A stretch of DNA of 64,000 bases from Stromatinia cepivora (GCA_014898415.1 RCTD01000003.1:2852001-2916000), one strand, 5' to 3'. Shown: positions 23,945-35,419, counted from the first letter of the stretch. The notes: a model not told the origin generated them from the letters alone. Translations and numbers: made by a program.

Positions 23945-24997
23945 TCACAAGACTGTACACCCTCCTTCCGAACCTTCCTCTTCCCCTTCTTTAACATCCT
24001 CTTTCCATAACGCTCCCACACCCACCCCATTCACAACACATCCCCTCAACCACCTTCCCCCACGCTCAAGATCATCACAATTCAACACTTCAATTCCACT
24101 TTCCACTAACACCCTCCACCACTCCTCATCATCCGGCGTTCCCCAATACCTAGGTATTAATCCTCTTTCCCTCACCTCTCTACATTCCTTCCTTATACTC
24201 CTCATTTGTTCTTTTGTAGGCCCTTTGGATTTAGAAAATCGACCAATGGAAGTGGAAATATTAGCGGATACGTAAAGAGAATTATATGGATTTTGAGAAG
24301 GGAGGAAGTTGAAAAATCGAGCATCCTTAAAGATGTAGACGCGTTCATATGCGCATATCAATTCGAAATCGGCATCACCGGTTCCGACGATAGTTAAGGG
24401 ACCGGGAATTAGTTTTTCGGTGAGAGTATCGTAGTAGGTGAGGAAACCTGTGGTTCGCAGGGGTTCTAAGAGGGAATGAAGAATGGGAATTCCGTCGTGC
24501 CCAGATGAAACGGTTTTATAGTCGATTGTTAAATGTAATGATAGATGCGGGTTCTCATTCCAGACTCCTACTTTCTTATTCGGATTTCCTGCAGCTCTAT
24601 TCTGTTGTATCAAAATCTCAAGAAGTGGATTTAAATACAGAGCTGAGAGCGTCCTTGTAGGGTGGAGCTCTGAAGTTTCGTGGCCGACGAGGAGATCGTT
24701 TTCGGGGATTGGAATTTCTGGTGACGAGAAATATGAGAATAACGAAGCAGGGAAGTGAGATGAAGAATAATAGGAGGGAGTGAAGCAATCAGCTTCGATG
24801 GCTATACAGCCGGCCGCGAGAGCGGTATAGAGGGAGATGGGTTGGTGCTCGTCGTTGTGGGACCAGCAATTTATTGGGATTATGGAGGTGGTGAAATTGG
24901 GATGCCAGTATGAATTAGGGGATGGGAATATTCCGGTAGAAATTATTTTTCGAATACCGGGTTGAGAGTCTGGCTCGTAGTCTGAAGGAGACGCCAT
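23945..24997 (-). CDS. AIM6-like PLC-type phosphodiesterase
   Basis: A complete intronless 350-residue frame, the only clearly intact host gene here. It belongs to the fungal 'altered inheritance of mitochondria protein 6' family, within the PLC-like/glycerophosphodiester phosphodiesterase TIM-barrel superfamily. Visible motifs: CWSHNDEHQPISLYTALAAG (residues 45-63, catalytic-type His47), IEADCF (67-72, acidic metal ligands Glu68 and Asp70), VGHE (104-107, second His), LHLTIDYKT (154-162), GTGDADFE (205-212) and a C-terminal RYWGTPDDEEWW (283-294). No signal peptide or membrane segment is evident, unlike some relatives. The substrate is unproven; the yeast link to mitochondrial inheritance is only a screen phenotype. 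The start at 24997 (MASPSDYEPD) is the first ATG of the frame, and length suits the family. G+C-rich codons contrast with the surroundings. The plus frame 24206-24397 is its shadow. Confidence 0.88.
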   Translation of the reverse strand: MASPSDYEPDSQPGIRKIISTGIFPSPNSYWHPNFTTSIIPINCWSHNDEHQPISLYTALAAGCIAIEADCFTPSYYSSSHFPASLFSYFSSPEIPIPENDLLVGHETSELHPTRTLSALYLNPLLEILIQQNRAAGNPNKKVGVWNENPHLSLHLTIDYKTVSSGHDGIPILHSLLEPLRTTGFLTYYDTLTEKLIPGPLTIVGTGDADFELICAYERVYIFKDARFFNFLPSQNPYNSLYVSANISTSIGRFSKSKGPTKEQMRSIRKECREVRERGLIPRYWGTPDDEEWWRVLVESGIEVLNCDDLERGGRWLRGCVVNGVGVGALWKEDVKEGEEEGSEGGCTVL

Positions 24998-25728
24998 CTT
25001 TTATGCTTGGCTAATTAGGAACTGGGGAAACTAAGGTGTAATGAGCATGAAAATCAGAACGTTGGGGTAGTCAACATGGGGAAGGACGTACATTGAAGAT
25101 GTTAATGTGTGAAAATACAAAATATACCAAAATTTAGATGACTGAAGATCAAATTGCTCAATACTGATTCGAAATGGTAAAGTTGTATTCGCTCTCAAGA
25201 TTGAAATTTCGAAGATCAAAAATAAGTGAAGAACGGATACCAAATGTTGCCCCCGTTCTATCAACATATATACCGATTGAAAATGAAAGAAAAGAAGGCC
25301 AGATTGAGGAACTCTTTTCAAAGTAAAGTTTTATGCGAACTATGCGAACTTTGTTCCCCTATCCCAATATCCACGTCTCTAAGTTGCACGAACCCAGAAG
25401 TGTAAGCACAGATATGTATTTATCAAACAAGAAACTTCCCATCCGGACAAATCATCAAGTTTTATAACCAATCAGTACCCCAATTGGTATATAAAGTCGG
25501 TCAGTACCTGCATTGACCAAAAGGTGTCGACCCTCAAGCTACATATATTCAATTCATTCCATGCATGAGAAAGCATGAGGTAAAAGACTGGAAAGCATGA
25601 AAATATGTCTATGAAAATCTAGCCTGAAGCACATACTTGTGGGGTACCACAGGGTACACTACTCGTAATAATATATAGTAGCAGCAAACTTTATTGCCTT
25701 CCGGGAATTCCGATGCTTCTTCACCTTA
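24998..25728. other. Upstream region of the AIM6-like gene to the island edge
   Basis: Contains the promoter of the minus-strand phosphodiesterase, with no element I can pin down. A minus frame (25031-25321) has no recognisable domain. A duplicated phrase TATGCGAAC (25332-25351) and a promoter-like cluster near 25.46-25.50 kb are present. The island ends at the terminal repeat of F2 (25729). Confidence 0.6.
25462..25498 (+). promoter_or_regulatory. CCAAT/TATA-like promoter cluster
   Basis: AACCAATCAG, then CCCAATTGG, then TATATAAAG lie within about 35 bases in plus orientation, spaced as in a fungal core promoter. No gene follows on the plus strand: F2 starts about 230 bases downstream. It may be the residue of a promoter separated from its gene, or chance. 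Confidence 0.3.
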
Positions 25729-26491
25729 AGTCAACTACCCCACATATAGGCCACCCTCTTATGGGCCACTTTTTTACATCAAAAATCATGAAAATCAACA
25801 TTTTTAATTTTCTTATTTATAAATATAATTTTCTGAAATTTTGAATATAGATTTATTATTTATATAATAATAAATCCTGAAAATTTCAGATTTTTTGTAA
25901 TTTTTTTCATTGAAATATTTAAAATTGAATTTGAGTTTTAATTTATATACAAATTAAAAAAACATAAAAATGTTGAGTAACTTTTCAACAAAAATAATTA
26001 AAAATAAATTATCAATTTTTATGAAATCTTCAAATCAAATTTTAGAATTTTGGTATTTATAAATAAGATTTAATTTATATTTTTATATTTTATAAAGATT
26101 AAAAACCGTAACATTTTTAATAAAAGGTTTTTTTGTAAATTATTATATATAATAATTTAATTCATTTTCTAAAATATGATCTCATGATTTCAAATAAATA
26201 AATAATAATTTTCTATTTATTTTCATTGAAAATTATTCAAGATTTTTATGTTTTTTAATTTGTATATAAATTATATATAAATTGAAATCGAAATTTCAAT
26301 CTTGAAAATTTCAACGAAAACAAAATTTCAAATTATGAAATTTGTAGAATTAATTGATATCTATATAAAGAATCTACATTATAAATTTCAATCAATTATA
26401 TTGATTTATTATAAAATTATTAATAAATGAAAATCGTGATTTTTGATATAAAAGAGTAGCTTATAAAAGAGGTGGTTTATATATAGAATAG
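25729..26491. mobile_element. F2: short non-autonomous Fot1-like element (MITE-like)
   Basis: Starts AGTCAACTACCCCACATATA after a TA (25727-25728), sharing its first ~27 bases with the F1 terminal repeat but not the interior. The right end (26440-26491) is its inverted complement over about 75 bases, with transition differences, down to the point where B2 enters. Bases 26487-26491 (AATAG) are the B2 target duplication. The last few bases of F2 should lie after 34747. The interior is A+T-rich with no transposase, so it would have depended on a Fot1-type enzyme in trans. Confidence 0.78.
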
Positions 26492-26800
26492 TGTCACGGA
26501 AAGCCCCGCAATCCCCTGTATCTTATGAAGGATCAAAGCGTATACTTTCCAATCGGAATGAAGGATTTACTAGCCCTTATCAATCCATCAATTGATAAGA
26601 TGATCCTGATATACTAATAAACAAAGATTTAATCTAATTAAGGTGTATATTGGCTAGATAATTATTTATTTGTTCTATATATATAATTCTTGATTTATAT
26701 AATCAAGGGTAAGTTATTCAATTCTTTTATTCTATTAATCATATGTATTATTTATTCAATGATCTTTAAAAGTATTGTATAATTATATTATTCTGTAATA
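26492..26800 (+). repeat. B2 5' LTR (309 bp)
   Basis: Begins TGTCACGGAAAGCCCCGCAA and ends CTGTAATA (a RIP form of CCGTGACA). The outer 100 bases are far less mutated than the inner part. Confidence 0.93.
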
Positions 26801-28316
26801 GTTATAAGTCTGGTAGTTTTTAAAATCTATGTAACTTCTTATCCGGTAATTATTAAGTACTTAAGGGATTATTTTTAAAATATCATTTCTATTTTATTTA
26901 TAATTTAATATTTATATCAATTCAGTTATCTTTATTCAATATAACAAAGGATCAAAACGATCTTTTTTTTATAATCTATATTCAATAGCCGAAGTAATAT
27001 TTATGTTTGAAAAATAAATATCAAGTTCAAAGAATCTGGGATTCAATTAATCCAGAGAACGATTTGTTTGTTTCTATATCAGCAATATCCATTCCAAGTT
27101 TTGATCTAACAAATGAGCTTATCCGTATTCAGGTCGATTAGCTTTTAATTAAATCATTTATTTTACCTTCTGTTATTAATCTTTAAGTCAAATATGATCA
27201 AAAGAAACAAACTCAATATCAAAAGGAATTCTCGGAATATTTTGTAGTGATTTAATTCAGGGAAAATGCTAATAGAAATATGAAGATGAAAGATTCTGAT
27301 AATAATATATTGGGATTCATTTCTAGTAAATCCATTACTTTACTCCCAATTACCTTTTAAGAAATCTCCTTCGAACTTGCTTCTTTTTAATTGGAGTATC
27401 GATATTGATAATAAGAATATATACAGAATCATAAAGCTTTTAGGGATATTTACGAATGGATTGAATCATTAGTTGATCAAATATATTTTATAAAACTATC
27501 CATTCTCAATCAGGGTATTACAGTTTTTTTATTTAAAACGATTATCAATGTATTCAAAAAGAAACTTGCATTTATGATAACTATTGCCAAACTTGCAGTA
27601 TTACAAGAATATCGGTTGTTCTAGTGTAAATCTCGTTCAACAGAATTGATCCTATCAAATAGTATAAGGATTGGATTATAGCCTATATTAAAGCTTTTGT
27701 ATACAAAATCATTAAGGTATAGAATAAAGTCATTATCAATATTTTTCTACAAATTATTAATATCAGGATGCTTTCAATCTGGGTAAATACTATAATTATA
27801 TAAATCGAGATGAATAATCAATTCGGATTATCCAACCTTTCATTCAAGTAATTCGGAAACGTTTTTAGAGAATTAATCTTCCAGGATTCTATTTTTTAAA
27901 AGCTAAAAAAGGAATATATTCTATATTTATTTTTTTTCAAAATAATAAAAGATTTAAAAAGAATAAAAAGAATATCAATTTTGGAAGCAATCAGGGGATC
28001 AAGAAGATTTGGGAATATCCTTGCAAAATCGAATCTGAATGGAACAATGGAATTGATTATAACTATATTGTATACAATTGCAAAGTCATAAAGTTAATGC
28101 TTATTAAAAGGATTAATCCATTACTCAAAAAGGTATTCAGCGAAAATGAGTTATAAGCAATTAGGGATCGAATAGATCACATTTATGGAAACAGTTTCAT
28201 CTTGATTGGATTAAAAGGAAATGGATGAAAGGTTTCATTAATCTTTCAGGATCTTCAATCAATACTACTATCTTGGATATTCGATATGATTAATCAGAGG
28301 TATATTTTATAACAAT
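26801..28316 (+). pseudogene. B2 leader and Gag region, heavily eroded
   Basis: Follows the 5' LTR; the first bases (GTTATAAGTCTGGTAG) should hold the primer-binding site, but I do not recognise the tRNA. Gag is expected here by position in a copia element. Plus-strand translation gives only short pieces interrupted by stops, with no recognisable capsid or zinc knuckle. The same stretch occurs inverted in B1 at about 14.0-15.5 kb. Confidence 0.5.
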
Positions 28317-28610
28317 GAGAGTATATTATCTATCCAATAATATCTTGCTCGATAATTGTAATGCTATATATGTTATAAATGATATATCTTTATTAAATAA
28401 TCATCGATATCGATTATCCGATTCTAATGATTTTGTAAAAGCAGATATTTCCAGTTTCTAAATTCTAGAATACAGAGTTTGTATTATCAAAGGGATCATC
28501 AAAAGAAAAGGTTATCCTAATAATGATCTGGTCTTGAACGATATAACATTCATTCCTGGTTTTCATATCAATATCGTTTCGGAGATTTGATTGAAAAAAA
28601 CCGGCCTATA
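28317..28610 (+). pseudogene. B2 aspartic protease-like fragment
   Basis: Plus strand reads LSNNILLDNCNAIYVINDISLL, then after a RIP-type stop LVLNDITFIPGFHINIVSEI. This is the protease start and the conserved VLYIPGF.TNIVS region of copia Pol. The catalytic D-S/T-G reads D-N-C. It corresponds to the B1 frame at 13710-14006. Confidence 0.72.
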
Positions 28611-28619
28611 ATTTTCAGA

Positions 28620-29640
28620 ATATAACTATACTCTTCGTAAAGAAGATCATACAAATAGTATAATAATTACTTAATACATTCATACTGAAAATCTTGTATT
28701 CTTAAAACACAAATCGTTTTCTATTTATTCGAATATTCTTTTATCTATTCCCGTAAATAATTCTTCTATAATATATTCAATAATGAATAGAAAAATAAAC
28801 AAAACATTCTATCGTTTTCGCGATCCATTTTTTTCAAGAGAAGATACAAATGAAATATAATATAAACGCTTTAAGTATCTAAAAAAGGAAGTTTTTGAAT
28901 ATTTAATATTTGCAATACAAAACATTAAAATAAAAAATATCATTCGTTTCAATTATATCGATTACACTTATACTTATATAAAGCAAATCATTTTTTACAC
29001 TCCAAGTGATCGTTAATTACCTTGGTTTTTCTATAAATTCAATAGGATCTTTTTGATTTCGATAAAGGGTATAACAATATATCATGGTTTCTATTAATTA
29101 AAGAAATATATTATAATAAAATCTTTTTATATTTAATCTATTACAAAATATATGACGAAGTATTTATAATTATTTAAAGCTTTGTAGCTTGGGTTTATTA
29201 TAAGTATAACTTAACGATCGTAATGATCAAATAGGATAATGATATATTTGTTATTGGAGTTATAAGAGTAACATTATTTGAGAAATGGATCAAGCAAGAA
29301 AGTATCGAATTCGAGTTATTTTTATCTTATATATATGAACCTAATAGAGGATCAGAATATATAGGATAAGAAATAATTATAAAATAGATAAAAATATGAA
29401 TCATAATAGGTTTACTGAACAAATTATGGATGGAAGCAGTGTAAACTGTTATTTATCTATATAATATAAGTCCTTTGAAAATTAAATCCTTTAAATCATT
29501 TAATGAAGTATTCGATATATAGTTCCATGATTACCTTTATAAAGATAATCCCTTATTCGCAAAGAAAATATCTAATGATTTCTGTTCCAATTGGAATGGA
29601 ATCTATAGGTATAGATACCGAACTTACTTTTTGGATAAAA
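28620..29640 (+). pseudogene. B2 integrase remnant
   Basis: The recognisable part is the end of the copia integrase core near 29.33-29.46 kb. It reads YEPNRGSEYIG with EIIIK, then GLLNKLWMEAV and YLYNISPLKIKSFKSFNEV, equivalent to the (Q)NG.AER...R......LP..LW.EA...A.YL.N..P....... segment that ends with the third catalytic Glu region. Frames shift several times and TAA/TAG stops occur. Confidence 0.72.
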
Positions 29641-30009
29641 CAAAAAAACTGGAATTAATAGAAAATAATATAAAACCAATCCTTGAATATATATTAAATA
29701 TTTAATAAACTATATCCCAGATATACTGATCTATTATATATAGATACCCAAGCTCGATAGAATTATTATTATTCGAAATATAATATTCAATAAGGAATTC
29801 ATTTATCATATAGATTCCATCAATCGAATAATCGATATTCATATTACAGAAAAACTTAAACAATTTGTTAGAATTCTTGACCTACAAAATTATATCAAAT
29901 TGAATAGAACGATCATTTAAAATAAGAATATCATAAGGATTTCATTTACCTATCTATTTTCATAGATTGAAAAACCCTTAATTTATTTATCAAATATATT
30001 TCAGATCTA

Positions 30010-30465
30010 TTGTTTACAAACAAATTGATTTCGGGGGTAAATATAGATCTAAAGAATAATAATAAGAATAAAAAAATCGATCTAGAATTATCTAATCTAT
30101 TTAATCCTTCAGATAATAAGGATAAAGTATACAATGAAGATATACAAATATTGATCGATCCTTTTATTAAAGAAACTGGAGAAGCTGATTCTTTTATTAA
30201 AAAACAATTATATTTCGTGAATAAAGATATTAATATTGTTCAAAAAGATACTTATAACAATAATACAGATCCCGATCTTATCGAATATATTGATATAAGG
30301 AATATAGAATATAAACCTATTAATTGTATTACCAAAGTTCTTCACGATATATATAAAAGTGATCCAAAAACCGCTTCAATCGATCAACCTCAATATTCCA
30401 AAAGGAAGTATATATACTGGAATGATCAATCAGAATATTCCGTAAAGGAAATCCAGTCATTATAA
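30010..30465 (+). pseudogene. B2 Pol linker, N-terminal edge of the RT module
   Basis: A 151-codon open stretch, the longest in B2. It has an acidic low-complexity part (NIDLKNNNKNKKIDLELSN; ETGEADSFIKK), then IEYKPINCITKVLHDIYKSD and a Lys/Tyr-rich tail. It is homologous to B1 12491-12111. Position between integrase and RT fits the variable linker of copia Pol. There is no catalytic motif. The minus frame 29946-30134 is a shadow. Confidence 0.65.
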
Positions 30466-31179
30466 AGATTGCTATGCCCTATATATTCATCTGATCGATT
30501 TATAAAAGACTCGCGGATTTATAATTTCGAATAAATATCTAAAAGAGTTCATATTATAAGGATTGAAATACCCAGAGCTTAGATCAATCCATTTGAATTT
30601 CAATTATACGATTATCATTTGGAGTCACTTTTCTTCCGGGAATCATCTGGTTTTTGTATCTTAAAGCAATCAATATATATATAAAAGCAATTGTGTATAT
30701 AATAATACTATCAAAAAAGCGATCCCAATATTGAATCCTATATAGGAATTGTTATATCTCAAAGAACAAACTCAATGGGATTACTTTGCTTAAATAATTT
30801 TCATTCTATATTCTGGTCTGATCAATAAGGAATAAATGATATAAAGAAGTATTCCCAATTTGTAATAATTTATAATATAATTATTATTGAAATTGAAGCA
30901 AAACCATTATTACCTTTTATCTAATCTATAATCAATGGATTACAAACAACATTATTTCTTCGAATTTACATATTTGTAACTCCAAAATTACCTTGTTTTT
31001 ATTATTAATTAAAAGATCATCAAATAGAATATTGATTCAAATAGAATTGTGATCTTGAGATTAATAATTTTAAGGTTAGGAAAACCTAATATAAAATCGA
31101 TTCTGAATCGGAACCTTCAAAATCGATCCTTCTTCAATAAATGTTTATATATAAATATAATGATCAAGGTTTAATTATT

Positions 31180-32515
31180 TATTGCCATTTATGTTTAATA
31201 ATATAAAAAGATTTCCAGATTAAGAGTACTATTGAGATTATTTATATTGCTATATTAATAGACCGATCATTCCGAATCGTAATAACAATCGTTGTTAAAT
31301 ACGATTTCGAAATAAAGTAATATAATGTAATTAATGCTTTCATCAATATTTTGCACAATCCTTCTGGTACCCTAATTGTATATTATTTATCTGATGAATA
31401 CAAAATCCCAAATAAAAATGTTATAATCGATCAAGCTTTGTATAATCTATAAGATTCCTCAGCTATATAATTTAGGGATTTCATTTGGATATTCAAAAAA
31501 TTAGGATTGATATAATACAAGGAGGAATTATGTTTATATATTAATTTAAAGTATATTATTATAATTCTTTTCTTTATAGATAATATTTAGATTATTTATT
31601 ATAAGAAAAACGAATCAATTGCTACAAAGATCATTAAAGGAATCAAAGTTGTATATGAATTACAAGATTTGGGAAATACTAAATGGTTTTTGAGTATATA
31701 TATATTTTATAATCGATCCAAGAAAAAGTTGTGATTAGTTTATGATATATATATTGAAAAGATTGCTAAGAAATTCAAAGTAACAAATGGGACAGTAAGT
31801 ATACTGTTTCTAATAATGGTATTTCGGAAAAATCAGGGTCAAGTTCCTGTATATATTATAAAAATGTATCAAGAGAAAATGGATTCAGTATTATATATTA
31901 TAATTATTATAAAAGCGGATGTGTTATTCGCTGCTTTGCAATTGAGTCATTATTTGATCAACCTATTGAACGATCATATAAAAGCTATCGATCATTGTTT
32001 ATAATATCTATGGAATATAAGGTATCTTACGATCCAATATAATGATGATCAAATATCATAACTTTTTATCTTTTTAGATACTTCTTTTACAAATGATCTA
32101 GATATTTGTTGATTATTTTAAGGGTATATTATATCCCTTTTCGATGGTTTAATCGTATAAAAAGCGTTCAAGTAAGATACTATGATTATTTCGATTATTG
32201 AAGTAAAGTTTTTCAGAGTCGAATGTATATCAAAAGAAACCATAGTAATCTTATATTTCTTAAAAAAGATTGATCTAATAATGAAAGAGTTTGTAACAAT
32301 CTTTTGTGATAATCAGTAAGCGATCAGATTGATGATTGATGAGAACAAACGGATTATTATGAAATTATATTACATCGATATCCAAAATATATAATTATAT
32401 TAAGAATATTCAAAAAGGAACTTTTATATAATCTATCTACCGATCATTGATATAATTATTAATGGGCTTATCAAGAATCTTACAAGACAAAAGTTCGAAT
32501 ACTTCCGATCCCTTT
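31180..32515 (+). pseudogene. B2 reverse transcriptase and RNase H
   Basis: Strong copia Pol similarity. RT: KYDFEIK then VINAFINIL near 31.3 kb, the catalytic box as FFIDNI near 31.57 kb (FVDD-type with the second Asp lost), then ATKIIKGIKVVYELQDLGN and KWFL near 31.63-31.69 kb. RNase H: YQEKMDSVLYIIIIIKADVL then FAALQLSHYLIN (in the open frame 31816-32004), FCDNQ near 32.31 kb, and YLPIIDIIINGLIKNLTRQK near 32.43-32.49 kb, the usual C-terminal ADGLTK-like end. Stops are mostly TAA/TAG. The minus frame 32433-32729 is largely its shadow. Confidence 0.88.
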
Positions 32516-32748
32516 TCAATCTATAAGATATAAGTAATAGAATTATAGAGCTTGAATAATGATGATTATAAAGTTTAAATAACGATAATCTGGAGCTTGT
32601 ATTTCTTCCCTTTGATATGAATAGAATGAATCCTATTTGATATTCCAGATTATTATATTTTTCTATAATGTATTTCAATTTGTATATTTCAAATTCATTG
32701 GAAAATAAAGAACAATTAAGGTTGATCATTTCTTTACTTTTTACTTTT

Positions 32749-34068
32749 TTATCTTCGAAGAAGGATAAGCTTCTTTTTAAATTTAATAATTTGAAGTTTA
32801 AATAAAAAAGTCTCTGGATTATCCGTAATAATTAAGAAACGAAGAACAATTGGAGTAACCAAAGTTATTGATATTATCAGTATTATAGGAGCCAAAGGAT
32901 TATCCCTCCTTTTCCTTTTCTTTGGATATACTATCTGTTCTTTCCTCCTTTTCTTCTTTATTATTCTTTCTCTTTCATCCTTATTATCGTTTTCCGAAAT
33001 CATAATGTATTTCTTTCATTTAGTCTTTCGAAAATTTCAATGAGTAATATAGCGAGGAGAAAGGGAACAATGATATAGAGGTGAAAGAACAACTTCTTTT
33101 TTCTTTTCAATCTCCAGTATCACTTTTATCACAATTCTGTATTCCTATTTAGATTATATAATCAACGATTAATATATTATAAAAATAAGAAATAAACGAA
33201 GAATTTACTTTCGAATTTTATCGATAAATAGCGATATAATAATTTACTAAAGGATAAAGGAAAACTGGTAAAAGAGTATACAAATAAGTACTACAATTCT
33301 AATACCGATGATTATTCGGCTTGAAAGAATCAACAAAATATTCGTTGTAGAAATTATGTCTCCCAGTGATCAACGATTTCATGTATCGAATACATAAATA
33401 ATCGTTCCTTTCCCTATGATTCTTTTTATCTCTTGTTTTGATTGAAGAGCCAGCAACTTTCGACAATCTTTTTTCTCTTTCTTCTTTATTTAATTCATCA
33501 TCCGAAAAACCTGGCATCGAAGAATCGAATGGATCATCGTTATCAAATGAAGAAATATTCTCTTTTTTCTTTTCTTTATCGAATGATCTTTGCCTCGATA
33601 ATTACAAATATAGGATTAATAAAACCTTTCAATTATATAATAAAATTCAAGAATAAAATCTACTTCTAAATTATTATTTGAATTTATAATTAACAATTGA
33701 TTACAACAAATAATAATTTCTTTAATAAAGAAAAGCGGTTTCTGAAATAAATGATGGTGTATTATTCTAGGAGCAGATTTAGTTAAACTATGTTTTTAAA
33801 AATCGATATCTTGATTCATTATCTATACTGGATTCATTAATTCTCTTTATTCGATTTGTTGATCCTTTAAAAGAGTATTGGGATCTTTTTTTGCATTTGA
33901 CTTTCTTAAAGCTTTCTTCTCAATTGTTATTTGCTTAGTACAATTGAAATTCGTTTGTTTAATCTTTTTAGACCTCGAAATCTTAGGTATGATAATGATC
34001 AATAAAAGTTTAATTAAGACAAAAACAAGAGTACAAAGAGGGGATCTATATACCTTTAAAAAATTCAT
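32749..34068 (-). pseudogene. Antisense accessory gene of family B (B2 copy), unknown product
   Basis: Frame on the strand opposite to gag-pol, between RNase H and the 3' LTR. It starts at an ATG at 34068 (MNFLKVYRSP), with a hydrophobic segment at residues 9-30 and basic residues after it. The same frame stays readable to about 33.58 kb, broken only by four TAA/TAG codons, each reachable from CAA/CAG by one C-to-T change. It continues in another frame at 33517-33299 (NKEEREKRLSKV; NEYFVDSFKPNNHRY), then at 33003-32749 (KKRKRRDNPLAP, a hydrophobic run IILIISITLVTPIVL, then DNPETFLFKLQ). All three pieces match B1 (8250-9568) in order and sequence. No known family is recognised. It is convergent with pol, with its start about 370 bases inside the 3' LTR. 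The plus frames 33438-33656, 33442-33669 and 33878-34090 are shadows. Confidence 0.55.
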
Positions 34069-34437
34069 TTATTTTACTTCGTTATCGTGATCAATATATT
34101 GTAGTTTAGCAATTATATACATTCTCAATTGTTATACTGCAGGATCGATTAATCATCTGTATTCTTCTGATGGAAAACTTTCTTTTTATTATTCAAAATC
34201 TTGATTTTGAAGAATATCGTAGATAACAAGCCGAAGATCAAAAGAAATTTGCGATTTATATATATTCAAATTCTTTTCTATTCTAAGAGTACCAGGATCA
34301 TTTCAGATTTATATGTTACATCAATCTTTGATTGATGTTTGTTTATAATCGCCTTATATATTTATTTACGAATTATATGAATTGCTATTTTCTATATCTT
34401 TCCATTTGTTTCAGATCGCCTTCCGATCTAGGGGATA

Positions 34438-34746
34438 TATTACAAAAAGCCTTGCAATCCTTTATATCTTATGAAAAATCAAAGCGTATACTTTTCAATT
34501 GGAATGAAGGATCTATTAGCCCTTACCAATTTACCAATTGATAAAGTGATCTTGATATATTAATAAACAAAGATCTAGTTTAATTAAGATATATATCGAT
34601 TAGATAACCATTCATTTGTTCTATATATACAGTTTTTGATTTATATAATCAAGAGCAAGTCATTCAATTCTTTTACTCTACCAATTACATGTACCACCTA
34701 TTCAACGATCCCTGAAAGTACTGTGTAATCATACTATCCCGTGATA
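34438..34746 (+). repeat. B2 3' LTR (309 bp)
   Basis: Begins TATTACAAAAAGCCTTGCAA (RIP form of TGTCACGG...) and ends CCCGTGATA. Here the inner end is the mutated one and the outer end is better kept. A purine-rich AGGGGATA precedes it as polypurine tract. The target duplication AATAG follows. Confidence 0.92.
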
Positions 34747-34751
34747 AATAG

Positions 34752-35030
34752 TAGATAAGTACTGTCAGATATTTTTTATCTATATATTACTGTTTTCCTG
34801 TCTTTTGATGCTACTTTAAATAATTTGAATAGATATTGAGTTATTCCTTTTCAAATTTCGAATTTTGATGATTTTCAAGATTTCTAATAGAATTTCAACA
34901 AATTTGAAGCTTTTGATGATTTTAAAACTTTTAATAAATTCAGAATAAATCTCAAATATAATTCCAATAAAAAAAAGTAAGAATTTTGATGATTTTGAAT
35001 GATTTTGTTAATAAATCTCAATACTTTAAT
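34752..35030. other. AT-rich spacer between B2/F2 and C1
   Basis: The first bases (TAGATAAGTA) may be the displaced right tip of F2. The rest is low-complexity DNA with repeated TTTGATGATTTT phrases and no gene. Confidence 0.55.
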
Positions 35031-35318
35031 TGTGACGCACAAAAGCCGTAGTAGAGCTGAATAAACAGAGTCAATTATGTTTCTTAGAATCTATAATTGA
35101 AGAATTATAGCTTGTAAAAAGCGATTAGATATATATATATATATACAAATATCTATATGTAAATTGCAGGATTGTATATATACATTATTAAGATCATTAT
35201 TTTATTATATTAAATTGTATAAATCATAATGTATATACACAAACGATCAACTTATTAATTGATATAGAAAATAAAAGATATTATATAATTAGCCTTTTAT
35301 AATTCACAATTCATGATA
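35031..35318 (-). repeat. C1 3' LTR (288 bp)
   Basis: Begins TGTGACGCACAAAAGCCGTA and ends TTCATGATA. It is homologous to both C2 LTRs, slightly longer because of a TA microsatellite. Its partner (5' LTR) lies outside the window. Confidence 0.88.
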
Positions 35319-35419
35319 TTATCCTTTCTTTTTGGAAAAACTCGTCTTCAAATGTTTTATTCCTTTATTCCACTACTATTTCATCGGAAATCAGGTTTTG
35401 TGAAGGTTTATAAACCTTA

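Larger units (their letters stand above)
26492..34746 (+). mobile_element. B2: full-length Ty1/copia retrotransposon, 8.26 kb
   Basis: Bounded by 309-bp LTRs (26492-26800 and 34438-34746) and the target duplication AATAG (26487-26491 and 34747-34751). Plus-strand order: a degraded Gag region (about 27.0-28.3 kb), protease (28.3-28.6), integrase (28.6-29.6), linker (30.0-30.5), RT and RNase H (31.2-32.5), then a block of about 1.9 kb with minus-strand open frames before the 3' LTR. It is collinear with B1 over its whole length and inserted into the right terminal repeat of F2. Confidence 0.94.

Noticed and set aside
25031..25321. 96-codon minus-strand frame upstream of the AIM6-like gene
   Set aside because: No domain or repeat, lies in the expected promoter/5' UTR, composition not clearly coding.
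33438..34090. Plus-strand frames overlapping the antisense gene of B2
   Set aside because: Frames 33438-33656, 33442-33669 and 33878-34090 have no homologous open frame in B1, whereas the minus-strand frames do.
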